Shown: positions 33,476 through 42,861 of the stretch, piece by piece
Numbering within the stretch: the first letter of the stretch is position 1
Layout of the letters: every line of letters starts with the position of its first letter
NCBI GenBank assembly: GCA_944326725.1
Contig: CALVFA010000019.1
Span: 1-56,325, forward strand
DNA: 56,325 nucleotides
From: an uncultured Elusimicrobiales bacterium
GTDB lineage: Bacteria > Elusimicrobiota > Elusimicrobia > Elusimicrobiales > Elusimicrobiaceae
Reading direction: 5' to 3'
The notes under the pieces: model-generated
Told to the model about the DNA's origin: nothing
The model's input: only the letters and a program-made list of their open reading frames with translations
Database searches by the model: none
Translations under genes and position numbers: made by a program

Positions 33476-35434
33476 TTAATCCGCCGGGCCGGCCCCATTA
33501 GAAGAAGGCGCCTGTTCCGGCGTTTCAAGCGTTTCTTCCGGCGGGGCGGAGGGGTGGCGGTCCATACGGAAGCTGATATCTTTTATTTTCTTCAAGCAAT
33601 TTATCATATAAACCGTCTGGCCGTTTTCATACACTTTTTTAATCCCGTGAAATTCCGTTTCAAACCCCGGGAAAAGGTTGTCAAAGTCCTGGCTGATTTG
33701 CAAAAAGCCCAAAATCTCTCCGCCCTCAGAAGGGAAACGTTCCCCGGGCATAATCAGCGGCACGCCGGGGGGGTAGGGCAAAATCATAAATACGCTTACG
33801 CGCCCGGCCGCTTCGCCTAATGGCACATACTCCGTCTTGCCTTCCACCAAGCCATAATACGCTTTATGCGGCAAAAGCGCCTGCTCCGGCAGGGTGCTGT
33901 AGAGAGAGCTGACCGTCTTCATAATCTGTCGCTTTTTCAAAAAGCGGTGCAAGCGGGCGCATAAATCTTTTAGCCCTTCTTCCGGACGGTAAAAATCCGG
34001 GTGCTGCGCCACTAAATCGGGAAATACGTCTTGCAGCGGCTCATTTTCATCGTAGGCGGTTTTAAAAGCGTGCAAAGCCTGCAAAAGCTCGCGGCTACGG
34101 TCTATACTCACGCCGGGCGCAAACAAGAAAAGCAAATTGTAAAAACCAATTTTTTCCGGCACAATGTTTTTGCGCTCCAAAAACTTGCGTACCACCGCGG
34201 CAGGTATACCCTCTTCTTCCATAGACGCGTCTGCCCGCACGCCGGGGGTAAGCAATGTTACCTTAAGCGGGTCTAACAACAAATCATCTTCTTCATTTAC
34301 GGCAGTGCCAGTCCAAGAAGCGCCCGGTTGCATTTTCCACTGGGCCGGGTCTTTTTCTAAACGTTTTCTGGGCGGCTGCCATGGGGTAAACCACCAGGTA
34401 CCGCTCTTGCGGTAGCGCTCCCCGGCCAGGCGCACCACATGGCGGAAGCGGATAGCTTGGTCTAAGGCTTTATTTATCAGCTCATAGCCGCGGTCGCGCA
34501 TAATGCGCGCGCTGACGTCCAGCGAAGCAAACAGCGGGTAAAACGGCGATGTACTGGCGTGCATAAGGTTAGCCTCCACCAACCCCTGCGGGTCCAGCTC
34601 CTGCTTGCCGGTACCTTGTTTGAAATGCAGCATAGACCCCTGGGAAAAAGCCAACAGCATTTTATGCGTAGACTGCGTGGCAAACACCGCAGGCATATGC
34701 ACGCCGCGTTTTTTTTGAAACGGACTCATCGCGTAGCGCCCGTCATAAAAAGGGTGAAACGCCGCATAGGCAAACCACGCCTCATCAAAAAGCAAAAAAT
34801 GGGTTTGATTGGCCAGCAAACTTTTCACTTTGTCTGCATTATAAATAACGCCGTCGTAGGTGGAATTGGTCAGCACCGCCAGCTGCACCTTAGGGGCCTT
34901 TTTATTGCGCACCCATTTGCTTTGCTGTACTTTTTCTTTGACAGCCTGGGGCGTCATTTCTTCCAGACTAATAGGCCCCAGCAAGCCGTAGGAGCTAGGC
35001 TTGGGACGCAGATAAATGGGAATAGCCTCGTTCATAATAATAGCATGCATAATGGATTTGTGGCAGTTGCGGTCCACCAGCACCACGTCATTGGGAGCTA
35101 CGGTGGCAAAGAACACAATTTTATTGGCAGTAGAAGTGCCGTTTAAAACAAAAAAAGTCGTCTGTGCGCCAAATATTTCCGCGGCCTGGCGTTCCGCCTC
35201 GCCGGCGGGTCCTTCGTGCTCCAAAATAGAGCCCAGGTCCGCCACGCTGCTGGAAAGGTCAGAAAGAAATAAATTGCGCCCATAAAATTCATAAAAATCT
35301 TTGCCCGCCGGCGTGGCCTGCATACCCCGGCCGCTGGCGTGGCCCGGCGTGCTCCACAGGGCGGCCTTTTTGCGCGCGTAGTTTTTAAGCGTCTTGTAAA
35401 AAGGGGGGAGTTTTTCTGTTTCGTTCTCGTTCAT
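33476..35434 (-). CDS. PLP-dependent Orn/Lys/Arg decarboxylase
   Basis: A 652-residue fold-type I decarboxylase of the AdiA/CadA/SpeF group. Lys258 in STHKMLLAFSQ binds PLP; His125 (NCHKS) stacks on the ring and Asp217 (FDEAW) holds the pyridine nitrogen. The protein starts directly with the PLP domain: the roughly 130-residue N-terminal wing that inducible enterobacterial enzymes use for decamer assembly is missing. The last 30 residues are proline/glutamate-rich. Substrate could be arginine, lysine or ornithine. It lies just after the aax-like operon but behind that operon's terminator, so it has separate transcription. Confidence 0.88.
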   Translation of the reverse strand: MNENETEKLPPFYKTLKNYARKKAALWSTPGHASGRGMQATPAGKDFYEFYGRNLFLSDLSSSVADLGSILEHEGPAGEAERQAAEIFGAQTTFFVLNGTSTANKIVFFATVAPNDVVLVDRNCHKSIMHAIIMNEAIPIYLRPKPSSYGLLGPISLEEMTPQAVKEKVQQSKWVRNKKAPKVQLAVLTNSTYDGVIYNADKVKSLLANQTHFLLFDEAWFAYAAFHPFYDGRYAMSPFQKKRGVHMPAVFATQSTHKMLLAFSQGSMLHFKQGTGKQELDPQGLVEANLMHASTSPFYPLFASLDVSARIMRDRGYELINKALDQAIRFRHVVRLAGERYRKSGTWWFTPWQPPRKRLEKDPAQWKMQPGASWTGTAVNEEDDLLLDPLKVTLLTPGVRADASMEEEGIPAAVVRKFLERKNIVPEKIGFYNLLFLFAPGVSIDRSRELLQALHAFKTAYDENEPLQDVFPDLVAQHPDFYRPEEGLKDLCARLHRFLKKRQIMKTVSSLYSTLPEQALLPHKAYYGLVEGKTEYVPLGEAAGRVSVFMILPYPPGVPLIMPGERFPSEGGEILGFLQISQDFDNLFPGFETEFHGIKKVYENGQTVYMINCLKKIKDISFRMDRHPSAPPEETLETPEQAPSSNGAGPAD

Positions 35435-35524
35435 ATATGTTTATTATTGTATATAAAAATGACAAATTTTCCTTAAAATTTAAATTTCTAAATCAGCTTT
35501 CTTCTTTCCTGCATATGCCTACAT

Positions 35525-35554
35525 AAAAACGCCCTGCCGCAAAGCAGGGCGTTT
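35525..35554 (-). terminator. Terminator of the aax-like operon
   Basis: AACGCCCTGC and GCAGGGCGTT hairpin with a T-run on the minus strand, 15 bases after the antiporter stop and about 90 bases before the PLP decarboxylase start. Confidence 0.8.
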
Positions 35555-35568
35555 GAAACCTATACACG

Positions 35569-37038
35569 CTAAATACTGACCAGCCCACGGGAAAAAACAT
35601 ACACCGCCACCAGAGCCGCCAACACAAGCAAATACATAAACGCTTTTTCTCCCGCACCGAAAAAAACGGGTTTTCCGTCTTGCTGTTGGCGCCGCGCCCA
35701 GATAAACACCGGCACCCCAAGCGCCAGGAAAATAACCGCCAGGAACAGGTATTTCAGCCCCGCCGCATACACCAGCCATAAGCCATAGCCCGTGCCGATA
35801 ATGGAGGTAAACAGCGCCGCGGCGCGGCCCTTTTTAGCCACTTGGCTGTACTCGCCGTCCTCCACCAGTTTCCACAAATACGCCGTGCTGAAAATATACG
35901 CCGGCAGCACCATCACCCCGGTAATGGAAAGCATGGTATTCCAGGCATTGTTAGAGAAATACACCATCAAAATAGCCAGCTGCATTAAGCCGCTGGTCAC
36001 CCACAAAGATACGCTGGGGGACCCGTTTTTATTCTCCCGCGCAAACTGCTTGGGGAACGTGCCGTTCTGCGCCGCCGCCTGCGGGATTTCGGCGGTAATC
36101 ATCGTCCAGGCTAGCCAGCTGGAAAGCACCGCTATCACAAGGCCAATGTTCATTACCCACGCACCCCACGGGCCGACCACTTTTTCCAGCACGCCGGCGG
36201 TAGACGGATTGGCAACAGAAGCCAGCTCCTGCTGGGTTAAAAACCCAAACGGCAACAGCGAAAGCAAAATATAAATCACCAAGCAGCCCAAAAAGCCCAG
36301 TATGGTGGCTTTGCTGACATCATTTTGGCTTTTGGCGCGGTTAGACATGACCACCGCCCCTTCTATGCCGATAAACGCCCACAGCGTGACCAACATCGTG
36401 CTTTTAAGCTGCGTGCCCAAGCCGCCCAAGCTTTTGCCGCCTTCGGCCATTTTGCCCCAGAAGTTAAAATCAAATTTATCCATATGGAAGCTAAAGAGCA
36501 AAATAATAATAAACAAAAACAGCGGCACCAGCTTGCCCACGGTGCCGATAATGTTCATCACCGCCGCTTGGCGCACCCCGCGCAGCACCACAAAGTTAAA
36601 CACCCATATCAAAATGGAGCCGCCGATAATGGACCACAAATTATTGCCGCCCTGGAAGTACGGCGGAAAAAAATAATTCAGCGCGTCCATTGTAATAACG
36701 GCATACCCCACATTGCCAAAAATTTGGCACAGCCAATACCCCCAGCCGATGGTAAAGCCCGCATACGGGCCAAACCCTTCCCGTGCGTACATATAAATGC
36801 CGGCGGTCAAATCCGGCTTTACGCGGGAAAGAATGCTAAACGTATTGGCAATAAAATATATGCCAAACCCGGTGATGACCCACGCCAGTAACACAGCCCC
36901 GGCGCTGGCGCCGGCGGCCATATTTTGGGGGAGGGAGAAAATCCCGCCCCCGACCATAGAACTGATAACAATGCTGGCCAGGCCGATAATGCCCAGCTTC
37001 TTGACCGCAGAAACAGACGAGTCGTTATTCTCTGCCAT
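35569..37038 (-). CDS. aaxC: Arginine/agmatine-type antiporter (APC family)
   Basis: A 489-residue APC-superfamily exchanger with twelve to thirteen spans. The substrate-binding helix break reads [12 protein letters not shown] near residues 26-37, typical of basic amino acid antiporters (AdiC, ArcD, AaxC). [16 protein letters not shown] is the conserved helix 6 break. It should import arginine in exchange for agmatine (or ornithine) across the inner membrane, removing protons when coupled to decarboxylation. It starts 20 bases after the pyruvoyl arginine decarboxylase gene, which sets its likely substrate. The symbol is given by analogy with the chlamydial operon. Confidence 0.82.
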   Translation of the reverse strand: MAENNDSSVSAVKKLGIIGLASIVISSMVGGGIFSLPQNMAAGASAGAVLLAWVITGFGIYFIANTFSILSRVKPDLTAGIYMYAREGFGPYAGFTIGWGYWLCQIFGNVGYAVITMDALNYFFPPYFQGGNNLWSIIGGSILIWVFNFVVLRGVRQAAVMNIIGTVGKLVPLFLFIIILLFSFHMDKFDFNFWGKMAEGGKSLGGLGTQLKSTMLVTLWAFIGIEGAVVMSNRAKSQNDVSKATILGFLGCLVIYILLSLLPFGFLTQQELASVANPSTAGVLEKVVGPWGAWVMNIGLVIAVLSSWLAWTMITAEIPQAAAQNGTFPKQFARENKNGSPSVSLWVTSGLMQLAILMVYFSNNAWNTMLSITGVMVLPAYIFSTAYLWKLVEDGEYSQVAKKGRAAALFTSIIGTGYGLWLVYAAGLKYLFLAVIFLALGVPVFIWARRQQQDGKPVFFGAGEKAFMYLLVLAALVAVYVFSRGLVSI

Positions 37039-37058
37039 AGCTCCCCCAATACAAAACC

Positions 37059-37670
37059 TTAGTCCATCGGTTTAACGCCTTTGGCTACCGCCAGCGGCGC
37101 GAATTTGAAGTTTAAAAAGCCCATTACCGTCAAGCAGTACGCAAAAGGTTTGGTAATGTTGATGTAATTGTGCCACATCTGAAATTCGCTGTGTTTTTCC
37201 ACCCCGCGGATTTCCAGCTCGTGCTTTAAGGATTTATTGAGCCACATTTCGCAATGGCCTTTGGCAATTTCATCGTCAATAGGCGTGTCAAAATACTCCA
37301 CATATTCCGCCGCCCAGCCGCCTACAAGATTGCCTTTTTTGTCTTTGCCCCAGCACACCCCCAAGCCGGTGGCAATGGCTTTGTGCTCGGTAATATTGGC
37401 GCCGTTGCCGGCCATAATCACTTCCAGCACCGCGCCGTGTTTAAACTGGTCCGCCACTGCGTCCACCGGCACGATATTTTGGTAGAGCTCTTTAGGCAAC
37501 ACCGAAGTATAAGGCACCACATTGAAGTTTTCTATCTTGGCCTGCAAAAGCGCAGAGTCGTAGCAAAAGGTTTCAAACGGCTGTGGCGGAATACCGTCCT
37601 CTGCCTGTCCGGCACCGCCGGAAATAAACGCCAAGGTGGGATAGCGGGTCCCCAGTTGAATATCTTGCAT
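37059..37670 (-). CDS. aaxB: Pyruvoyl-dependent arginine decarboxylase
   Basis: A 203-residue proenzyme of the PdaD/AaxB family. The self-cleavage site is Thr55-Ser56 in [11 protein letters not shown]; Ser56 becomes the pyruvoyl group that decarboxylates arginine to agmatine. Other landmarks are [12 protein letters not shown] near the N-terminus, [19 protein letters not shown] and [12 protein letters not shown]. All key segments are intact, unlike the broken versions in some Chlamydia trachomatis strains. Acts in the cytoplasm between the OprB-type porin (27 bases upstream) and the antiporter (20 bases downstream). AGGAGAG precedes the ATG. Confidence 0.92.
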   Translation of the reverse strand: MQDIQLGTRYPTLAFISGGAGQAEDGIPPQPFETFCYDSALLQAKIENFNVVPYTSVLPKELYQNIVPVDAVADQFKHGAVLEVIMAGNGANITEHKAIATGLGVCWGKDKKGNLVGGWAAEYVEYFDTPIDDEIAKGHCEMWLNKSLKHELEIRGVEKHSEFQMWHNYINITKPFAYCLTVMGFLNFKFAPLAVAKGVKPMD

Positions 37671-37697
37671 AGTTCTCTCCTTTTATGTCCAGTATGT

Positions 37698-38933
37698 TCA
37701 CAGCATAATTGTCGTCCGCAGGCCGGCTACCGTAACTACATGGTCGCCGCTGCCTAAAGCCGCCCGCGGATAAATTTGCACATCAGGCGTGATGGTCAGC
37801 ATTTTGCCTATGCCCCACACCCATTGCAGCTCCAGCGCCGTTTCTCCGCTGCGCCATGAAGCAGGGTAACCCAAGGCCTCTCCGTCAGCGCGGTTATACA
37901 CCGCCCCCAACGTGATGACATCTAAGTCATTGCGCTCAAGTGGATTTAAATAAGAGAGCGCCAGCGCATAGGAATTTTTAATGGTGTTGATATTGCCGTC
38001 TGAACCATTGGCCCGGGCGGAAACGGCCCATTTTTTGCCAAAATTTTGGCTGGCGTTAAACGACCAGCCCCGCCCTATGCCCGGCTGATCCGCCACGGAC
38101 GGCTGGTAATAATACAGAAAAGAATACTGCCCCGCACCCAAGCCTTTAATGGTGGGGCTGTAAGAGATGGAGCCAAACCACGTGTAATACCCGCCGAAAG
38201 CGTGGTTTAACTGTATGGTCTGCCCGTCTATATTAGAGGCGTCCTGCCAGCCGGCGGCCAGCGTCCAGCTGCCCGGGGCGGCCTGTACATAACCGCCAAA
38301 GCTGGCTATCGGATAAACCGAGGTGCCGTTTTGGGACAGGGCATAATTAAACAGCGCCGTCTGCTGATTGTCTAAATAGTTGGAGCCGTCAAAGTTATAG
38401 AGGGGGAACTGGCCTATGGTAAAAGAGAGCCAATCCATTTTCCCCGGCAGGGTATGGGTATAAGAAAGCTGGGAGAAAATCTCTTGGTTTGCTGTATAAT
38501 CGTTCTGTGCCGATAATAAATCCAGGCGGTTTTGCAGCGTAGTGCCCTGTATGCCCCAATAGTGGATATATGTGTAGTTAAAATTAATCTGCCCAGAGCC
38601 AAAACGGGTATCTGTAAATAAATCCCAGGTAACATAAGGATAGTAGTAGCCCTGGATAGAGGTTTGTTTGGCGCTGGGGGCGCCGCGCTGAAGCAGGTAG
38701 CTAATATCGGCCCCTACCTGCAGGCCGAGGTGCTTGGTGACCTCTTCTTCCCAGCCCAAATACTCTTTTCCAAAAGACTGCAAAGAATCATGGTGCAATA
38801 AATGCGCCCGCGCCAGCACGCGCTGGTGTTTGGCGGTATGCTGGGTCAAATTGACCTCTTCCTGCGCCCAAAGCGAACCGACACAGCTCAGCATAACCCC
38901 CAAAACAACACCCGCCGCTGTTTTTATTTTCAT
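37698..38933 (-). CDS. aaxA: OprB-family outer-membrane porin, AaxA-like
   Basis: A 411-residue outer-membrane protein. A signal peptide covers about residues 1-23 (cut after LWA). The mature part is a beta-barrel of alternating aromatic strands, ending in TVAGLRTTIML, in the carbohydrate-selective OprB family. In Chlamydia an OprB-type porin, AaxA, lets arginine through the outer membrane and is encoded first in the aaxABC operon; here it also comes first, 27 bases before the decarboxylase gene. That context makes arginine uptake more likely than sugar uptake, although the family alone would say sugar. CGGGGGT precedes the ATG. Confidence 0.82.
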   Translation of the reverse strand: MKIKTAAGVVLGVMLSCVGSLWAQEEVNLTQHTAKHQRVLARAHLLHHDSLQSFGKEYLGWEEEVTKHLGLQVGADISYLLQRGAPSAKQTSIQGYYYPYVTWDLFTDTRFGSGQINFNYTYIHYWGIQGTTLQNRLDLLSAQNDYTANQEIFSQLSYTHTLPGKMDWLSFTIGQFPLYNFDGSNYLDNQQTALFNYALSQNGTSVYPIASFGGYVQAAPGSWTLAAGWQDASNIDGQTIQLNHAFGGYYTWFGSISYSPTIKGLGAGQYSFLYYYQPSVADQPGIGRGWSFNASQNFGKKWAVSARANGSDGNINTIKNSYALALSYLNPLERNDLDVITLGAVYNRADGEALGYPASWRSGETALELQWVWGIGKMLTITPDVQIYPRAALGSGDHVVTVAGLRTTIML

Positions 38934-39338
38934 ATTTACCCCCGAATGTTTTTATTTACGCTAATATTTGCCCGCGCCGCCGGACAAGAGAGGAAAAGGG
39001 TTAGTTTCAACAAGAGAAACTCTCTCCGTCGGCGTGGAACAACAAAATAACCCTTTTTTTCTGCCGCCAGAAAGAAAAAACTCCCCAAATAAACCGCGAA
39101 TTTTGCGCTCGTCTGCCACATCTTTATAAAAACAGGGCCGCGCCAAATAAAAAATCCGGCCTGGCGGGGAACAAACACATACAATAAATATCTCCCGACC
39201 TGGTAGGCAATAACACCATACAATACCCCGGCCTGGCGGGGAGCAAACACAAAAAAAACCGGCCATTTACTGACCGGTCTTAATAAAAAGACATTCCTTG
39301 GCTTTATACTTTTGACGGGCAAGCCCCGCGGCAAAGGC
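38934..39338. other. Intergenic region with short repeats, no gene
   Basis: About 400 bases between the porin gene and rmuC. The porin promoter should be at its left end. Three related segments lie at 39156-39250; no convincing gene. Confidence 0.5.
39156..39250. repeat. Three degenerate 33-39-base tandem units
   Basis: CCGGCCTGGCGGGGAACAAA at 39156, a diverged CCGACCTGGTAGGCAATAAC at 39195 and CCGGCCTGGCGGGGAGCAAA at 39228; each is followed by an ACACA-rich end. Confidence 0.75.
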
Positions 39339-40691
39339 TCAGCTAAACAAGCCTTCTTGCTTTTTGGGTTCGTCCAATGCGGCGGGCGGCGGGACGGATT
39401 TAGCCGTATTTTTGCCGCGGCCTTTAGAGCCGTCATAGTCATAATGCATGCGCTTCAGCAGGCGGACGTTTTCTTTGGTCAGCGGCGCTTCATAAACGTC
39501 TATAATGCGCTGGGCGGTGGGCAGCAGGGCCCCTTTATTTCCGTCTATATGTCCGCGGGCGGTTTTTACGGCGTCAAAAGCGTTGGCTACGGCATTTTCC
39601 GTCTTGGCAAAGTTGACCAAAAAGTCATTAAACTTCTCCATCAGCTTGAAAATATCTTCTTTCAAATCTTCCATATACTCATGCTGTTTATCAATATCCC
39701 ACAGCTTAGACACCATTTTCAGCGTGCTCATCAGCGACGTGGCAGACACCAGCGCAATGTTGTTTTTCCACGCTTCGCCCAGCACATCCGGGTCCTGCGA
39801 CACCGCCGCCAGCAAAGCGCTTTCCGGATAGACAAACATCAACGTATAATCAGGCTGCACTTTATCGCCCTGCTCCTGGAATTTCTTGTAATATTTTTTG
39901 GCGGAAAGATCCCGTATCGTACGCTTGAGGTCTTTGACATGGGCGTCTAACAGAGCGGCCTTTTTTTCAGGATCTTGCTCGTTGTAATAGTCCATATAAT
40001 GGTTAAAAATTGTTTTAGAGTCCACCACAATCCAGCGGTCTTTAGGCAGGGCAATTTGTACATCTACGCGTTTGCCCTCTTCGGACACTTGCTCAAAATA
40101 ATCCAGCCCCTCTTGAAGGCCCGCACTGTCTAAAATATGTTTAAGGGCCTCTTCGCCCCAGCTGCCGCGCACAATGGCCTCTCCTTTAATGGCGTTTGCC
40201 AGGCTGACGGCGCTTTGATCTATTTTTTCCGTGGATTTCATTACATCAGCCAAGCCCTTTTCCAGCCGGGCCTGTTTTTCGCCCGTCAGACGTTCCATAT
40301 CATTTACTTTCTTGACAAAGGTTTCCAACTGCAGCGTCAGCGGACGCAAGGCTTCTGCATTTTTGCTCTCCAGGCCTTTGCTTTTTTCTTCCAAGATTTT
40401 AGACGCCAAATCGGCAAACTGCGCCCGGTAAGTGGCTGCCAGTTCGTTAAAGTTTTTCTCTACTAAAACGCGTTCTTTCTCCAAAGAAGCAGCCTGCTCC
40501 TGCAGGCGGGCATTGGCAGCCCCCAACGCGGCGTTTTGCTCACGCAAGGCGGCGCTGTCCTGCGTTTCTTTTAGCAGGCGGGCATTCTCCTGCGCCAGCA
40601 TATCCCGGCGGGGTTTGCCGTAAAAATAGGCGGCGCAGGCCCCCAAAGCCGCCCCGCACAACAAAGCCAGTAAAATATAAAAAATAGTCAT
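39339..40691 (-). CDS. rmuC: DNA recombination protein RmuC
   Basis: A 450-residue RmuC protein. An N-terminal membrane anchor (about 4-22) is followed by a long coiled coil (about 35-115) and the RmuC domain (about 140-420), with landmarks RGSWGEEALKHIL, VDVQIALP, WIVVDSKTIFNHY and PEYTLMF-like QPDYTLMFVYPE. RmuC limits recombination between inverted repeats and has a restriction-nuclease-like fold. Given how many repeats fill the intergenic DNA of this genome its presence is notable, but it is widespread in bacteria. GGAGC precedes the ATG. Length is normal. Confidence 0.92.
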   Translation of the reverse strand: MTIFYILLALLCGAALGACAAYFYGKPRRDMLAQENARLLKETQDSAALREQNAALGAANARLQEQAASLEKERVLVEKNFNELAATYRAQFADLASKILEEKSKGLESKNAEALRPLTLQLETFVKKVNDMERLTGEKQARLEKGLADVMKSTEKIDQSAVSLANAIKGEAIVRGSWGEEALKHILDSAGLQEGLDYFEQVSEEGKRVDVQIALPKDRWIVVDSKTIFNHYMDYYNEQDPEKKAALLDAHVKDLKRTIRDLSAKKYYKKFQEQGDKVQPDYTLMFVYPESALLAAVSQDPDVLGEAWKNNIALVSATSLMSTLKMVSKLWDIDKQHEYMEDLKEDIFKLMEKFNDFLVNFAKTENAVANAFDAVKTARGHIDGNKGALLPTAQRIIDVYEAPLTKENVRLLKRMHYDYDGSKGRGKNTAKSVPPPAALDEPKKQEGLFS

Positions 40692-40896
40692 TCTTTGCTC
40701 CTTTCTCTTTTTTTAATCATAACAATTTTGGACCGCTCTTCCAAACCCAAAGCGATACTAAAAAACAATCTTCCGCTTTCGTTGTGACTTTCCATACCGC
40801 AGCGGCTTTATTTTTCCGCAACATGCCTAAAAAATTTGCGCTAAAATAAAAAAGTTTTTATAGAATATAGGTATCTTAATAAAAAAGGGGAAAAAC

Positions 40897-41217
40897 ATGA
40901 ACAAACTGCTTACTCTTACCCTATTAGGCGCCCTGTGCTTGGGCGTTGGCTGTGCTTCCGGCGGTTCTACCGCCACCTCTGCGGCAAATACACCAATGAC
41001 GCTGGACGAAGCGCTGCAAAAATCAGCTGAAACGCGCCAGAAACTGATGGACGCCAAAGAAGCGTATGAAAACGCCAAAGCCGCGGCAGAAGCCAGCCAA
41101 GAAAACAATACCAGCTTCTCTACGGAAATGGCCAAACAGGCGGTGCAGAGCAAAATAGACGAATCTAAACAAAAACTGCAAGATGAAGCCAATGCCTGGA
41201 AAGAAGTATTGAACTAA
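40897..41217 (+). CDS. Small coiled-coil lipoprotein
   Basis: A 106-residue lipoprotein with lipobox VGCAS (lipidated Cys19) and a mature part that is almost fully helical and rich in A, K, E and Q with heptad spacing. This resembles small Lpp-like lipoproteins that space the outer membrane from the cell wall, though it does not end in the usual lysine-linked tail. AAGGGG lies before the ATG. It is a one-gene unit with a strong terminator. Role unknown beyond envelope structure. Confidence 0.7.
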   Translation: MNKLLTLTLLGALCLGVGCASGGSTATSAANTPMTLDEALQKSAETRQKLMDAKEAYENAKAAAEASQENNTSFSTEMAKQAVQSKIDESKQKLQDEANAWKEVLN

Positions 41218-41231
41218 GCCGGCTTTATACA

Positions 41232-41266
41232 AAAACCCCTGCCCTCTTGGGCAGGGGTTTTGTTTT
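41232..41266 (+). terminator. Lipoprotein gene terminator
   Basis: AAAACCCCTGCCC and GGGCAGGGGTTTT form a 13-base stem with TCTT loop. Confidence 0.88.
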
Positions 41267-41273
41267 GTCTAAA

Positions 41274-41430
41274 TAACGCCCGCCGAACAGCCTCTATTTC
41301 TGCTTTTCTTATCTGCATGAGCGGGGGATTTTTCTAAGCGACAGCCGTCAACACAGCCTCACATTTACCTCTCTTGTCCGCCCGGGCAGGAGATTTTTCT
41401 TTAAGCAACAACCGCCTAAACGCCCCCTAT
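41274..41430. repeat. Degenerate tandem duplication, about 64-base unit
   Basis: The segment from 41291 (CCTCTATTTC... GGGGGATTTTTCTAAGC) recurs from about 41356 (CCTCACATTT... GGAGATTTTTCTTTAAGC) with many changes. Confidence 0.65.
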
Positions 41431-41511
41431 CCGCTCTTTAGCTTAACAGGGCCGGGAGCACTTGGCAACATCGGGGCCCAAAAGAGTGAAACCCCGACTA
41501 TAAATTTTTTC

Positions 41512-41612
41512 TCCGCGCACTTCCGTCAAAGGCCTGTTGCTACACACAAAGAGGGGCAATATCCGCGCACTTTCGCCAAAGGGCCGGTTGTTTTCTCCAC
41601 AAAGGAGGGGAA
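41512..41612. repeat. Degenerate tandem duplication, 50-base unit
   Basis: TCCGCGCACTTCCGTCAAAGG at 41512 recurs as TCCGCGCACTTTCGCCAAAGG at 41562, and the following CACAAAGAGGGG-like part repeats too. The rest of this 570-base gap holds no gene. Confidence 0.75.
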
Positions 41613-41755
41613 AGAGCCGTAAAAATAAATTTTTTGCCGTTTAAACATCCCCTATTTATATTTTTTCCACACAAAAAAGGGGGATATATTGCCCCGCAGG
41701 AGAGGGGATACTTTTCCCCAAAGAAAAACTACCCGGCCTTCTCTTTTTACATAAC

Positions 41756-41786
41756 AAAACCCCCGCATAAAAGCGGGGGTTTTGTA
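41756..41786 (-). terminator. Terminator of the sigma factor operon
   Basis: AAAACCCCCGC and GCGGGGGTTTT hairpin with ATAAAA loop, ten bases after the last gene of the ECF operon. Confidence 0.75.
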
Positions 41787-41796
41787 ATGGGAAGTT

Positions 41797-42435
41797 TTAC
41801 TCAGCCTCTGCCGGAGCCGGCGGCGGGGGAGGAAGCTCTCCATCTGGGCCCATCGCATGCGGGCCTTTCGGGCCGGCTTCGGGCCCTCTGTGGCCTTTGG
41901 GGCCGGCTTCCGGAACAGCCCGGGGGCCTTTAGGCATATGCCCGTAGCTGCGCAGGGCTTCGCCCAGGTCGCCGTCTTCGGCGATGACCTTATCGGTCAT
42001 TTTTTCAATCCAAGCGTTCTTGGCGGCGGGCTCTTGCTCTTTGTTCAACGCTTCTCTCATATCCGCCAGGCGTTTTTCAAAGGCTTTGATTTGCTCGGAG
42101 CGCATTTCAATTTGCTCGTCGCGCACGGTATTTAATACTTCACCGATTTCTTCACGCGCGGAAGCCTGTTTTTTGCTGCCCTCTTTGGCTTTCTTATATT
42201 CTTTGACCAGTTTTTCCAATTTTTCTTCATTGGCTTTAAACTGGGCCTTTCGGGCCTTGCGCTCGGCTTTGGCGGCGTCCATTTTCGCTTTTCTGTCCGC
42301 CTTATCGCCCTTCTTAAGCATTTCGTGCCGAGGGGCTTTGTCTTTCACAGGGCATTCATCGCCTTTGCACTTAGGGGCGGCAAAAGCAGCCGTACTAAAC
42401 ACCAGCAATGCAGCCAATACGAGTAATTTTTTCAT
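41797..42435 (-). CDS. Secreted Lys/Ala-rich helical protein
   Basis: A 212-residue exported protein. Signal peptide about 1-20 (cut after AFA), then a short CKGDECP motif with two cysteines, a long charged helix region rich in K, A, E and R (about 35-160), and a Pro/Gly/His-rich tail with repeated EAGPKGP-like units ending in PPPPPAPAEAE. GGGAGG lies six bases before the ATG at 42435; a longer frame reaches into the anti-sigma gene and is not needed. It follows the anti-sigma gene by 16 bases. The helical, exported nature and operon position recall CpxP/Spy-type envelope stress proteins, but I see no clear LTxxQ motif. Confidence 0.65.
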   Translation of the reverse strand: MKKLLVLAALLVFSTAAFAAPKCKGDECPVKDKAPRHEMLKKGDKADRKAKMDAAKAERKARKAQFKANEEKLEKLVKEYKKAKEGSKKQASAREEIGEVLNTVRDEQIEMRSEQIKAFEKRLADMREALNKEQEPAAKNAWIEKMTDKVIAEDGDLGEALRSYGHMPKGPRAVPEAGPKGHRGPEAGPKGPHAMGPDGELPPPPPAPAEAE

Positions 42436-42451
42436 GTTTCCTCCCTTCTCC

Positions 42452-42859
42452 TTAAAATCTTTCTTCAAAAGCCTCAAAATCCGCCACAAAACTATTGTAT
42501 TCTTCATCAGCTTCGGCAGAAATATAGGCCACCAGCTCTTGTCCGTCATCTTGAAAACGACTCATATAAGGCCCGGTCAGAAAGAAAAACACGCCCGCGC
42601 CTAATACCAAAGCCGCGGCCAGCACCGGTTTGACTACCCGCCGCCACCAGCCTTTGCCCGCCGAAGCACCTGCCAAAACGCCTTCCACCAGCGTTTGCGG
42701 AGCGGCGGGGGGAACCAACGCCTGCTGCGTCTGCTGCAAAAAGTCCATTTCCCGCTGGCAATGCGGGCACTGGGCCAAATGTTCTTTGAACGCGGCAGCC
42801 TGCTGCGCTTCCAATTCGCCGTAAAAATACAGCGTCAGGTTTTCACATTCGTTTTTCAT
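42452..42859 (-). CDS. Membrane anti-sigma factor with zinc-finger N-terminus
   Basis: A 135-residue protein. The N-terminal part has Cys5 and an H-x3-C-x2-C motif (EHLAQCPHCQREM, about 27-34), the pattern of zf-HC2 anti-sigma domains that hold ECF sigma factors. One membrane span lies at about 77-93. The outer tail is short and acidic. It is encoded two bases after the ECF sigma gene, the classic arrangement. It should keep the sigma factor inactive at the membrane until an envelope signal arrives. Confidence 0.82.
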   Translation of the reverse strand: MKNECENLTLYFYGELEAQQAAAFKEHLAQCPHCQREMDFLQQTQQALVPPAAPQTLVEGVLAGASAGKGWWRRVVKPVLAAALVLGAGVFFFLTGPYMSRFQDDGQELVAYISAEADEEYNSFVADFEAFEERF

Positions 42860-42861
42860 GG

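Noticed and set aside
38936-39442. Minus-strand frame between rmuC and the porin gene
   Set aside because: It overlaps the end of rmuC in another frame and consists largely of the degenerate tandem repeats.
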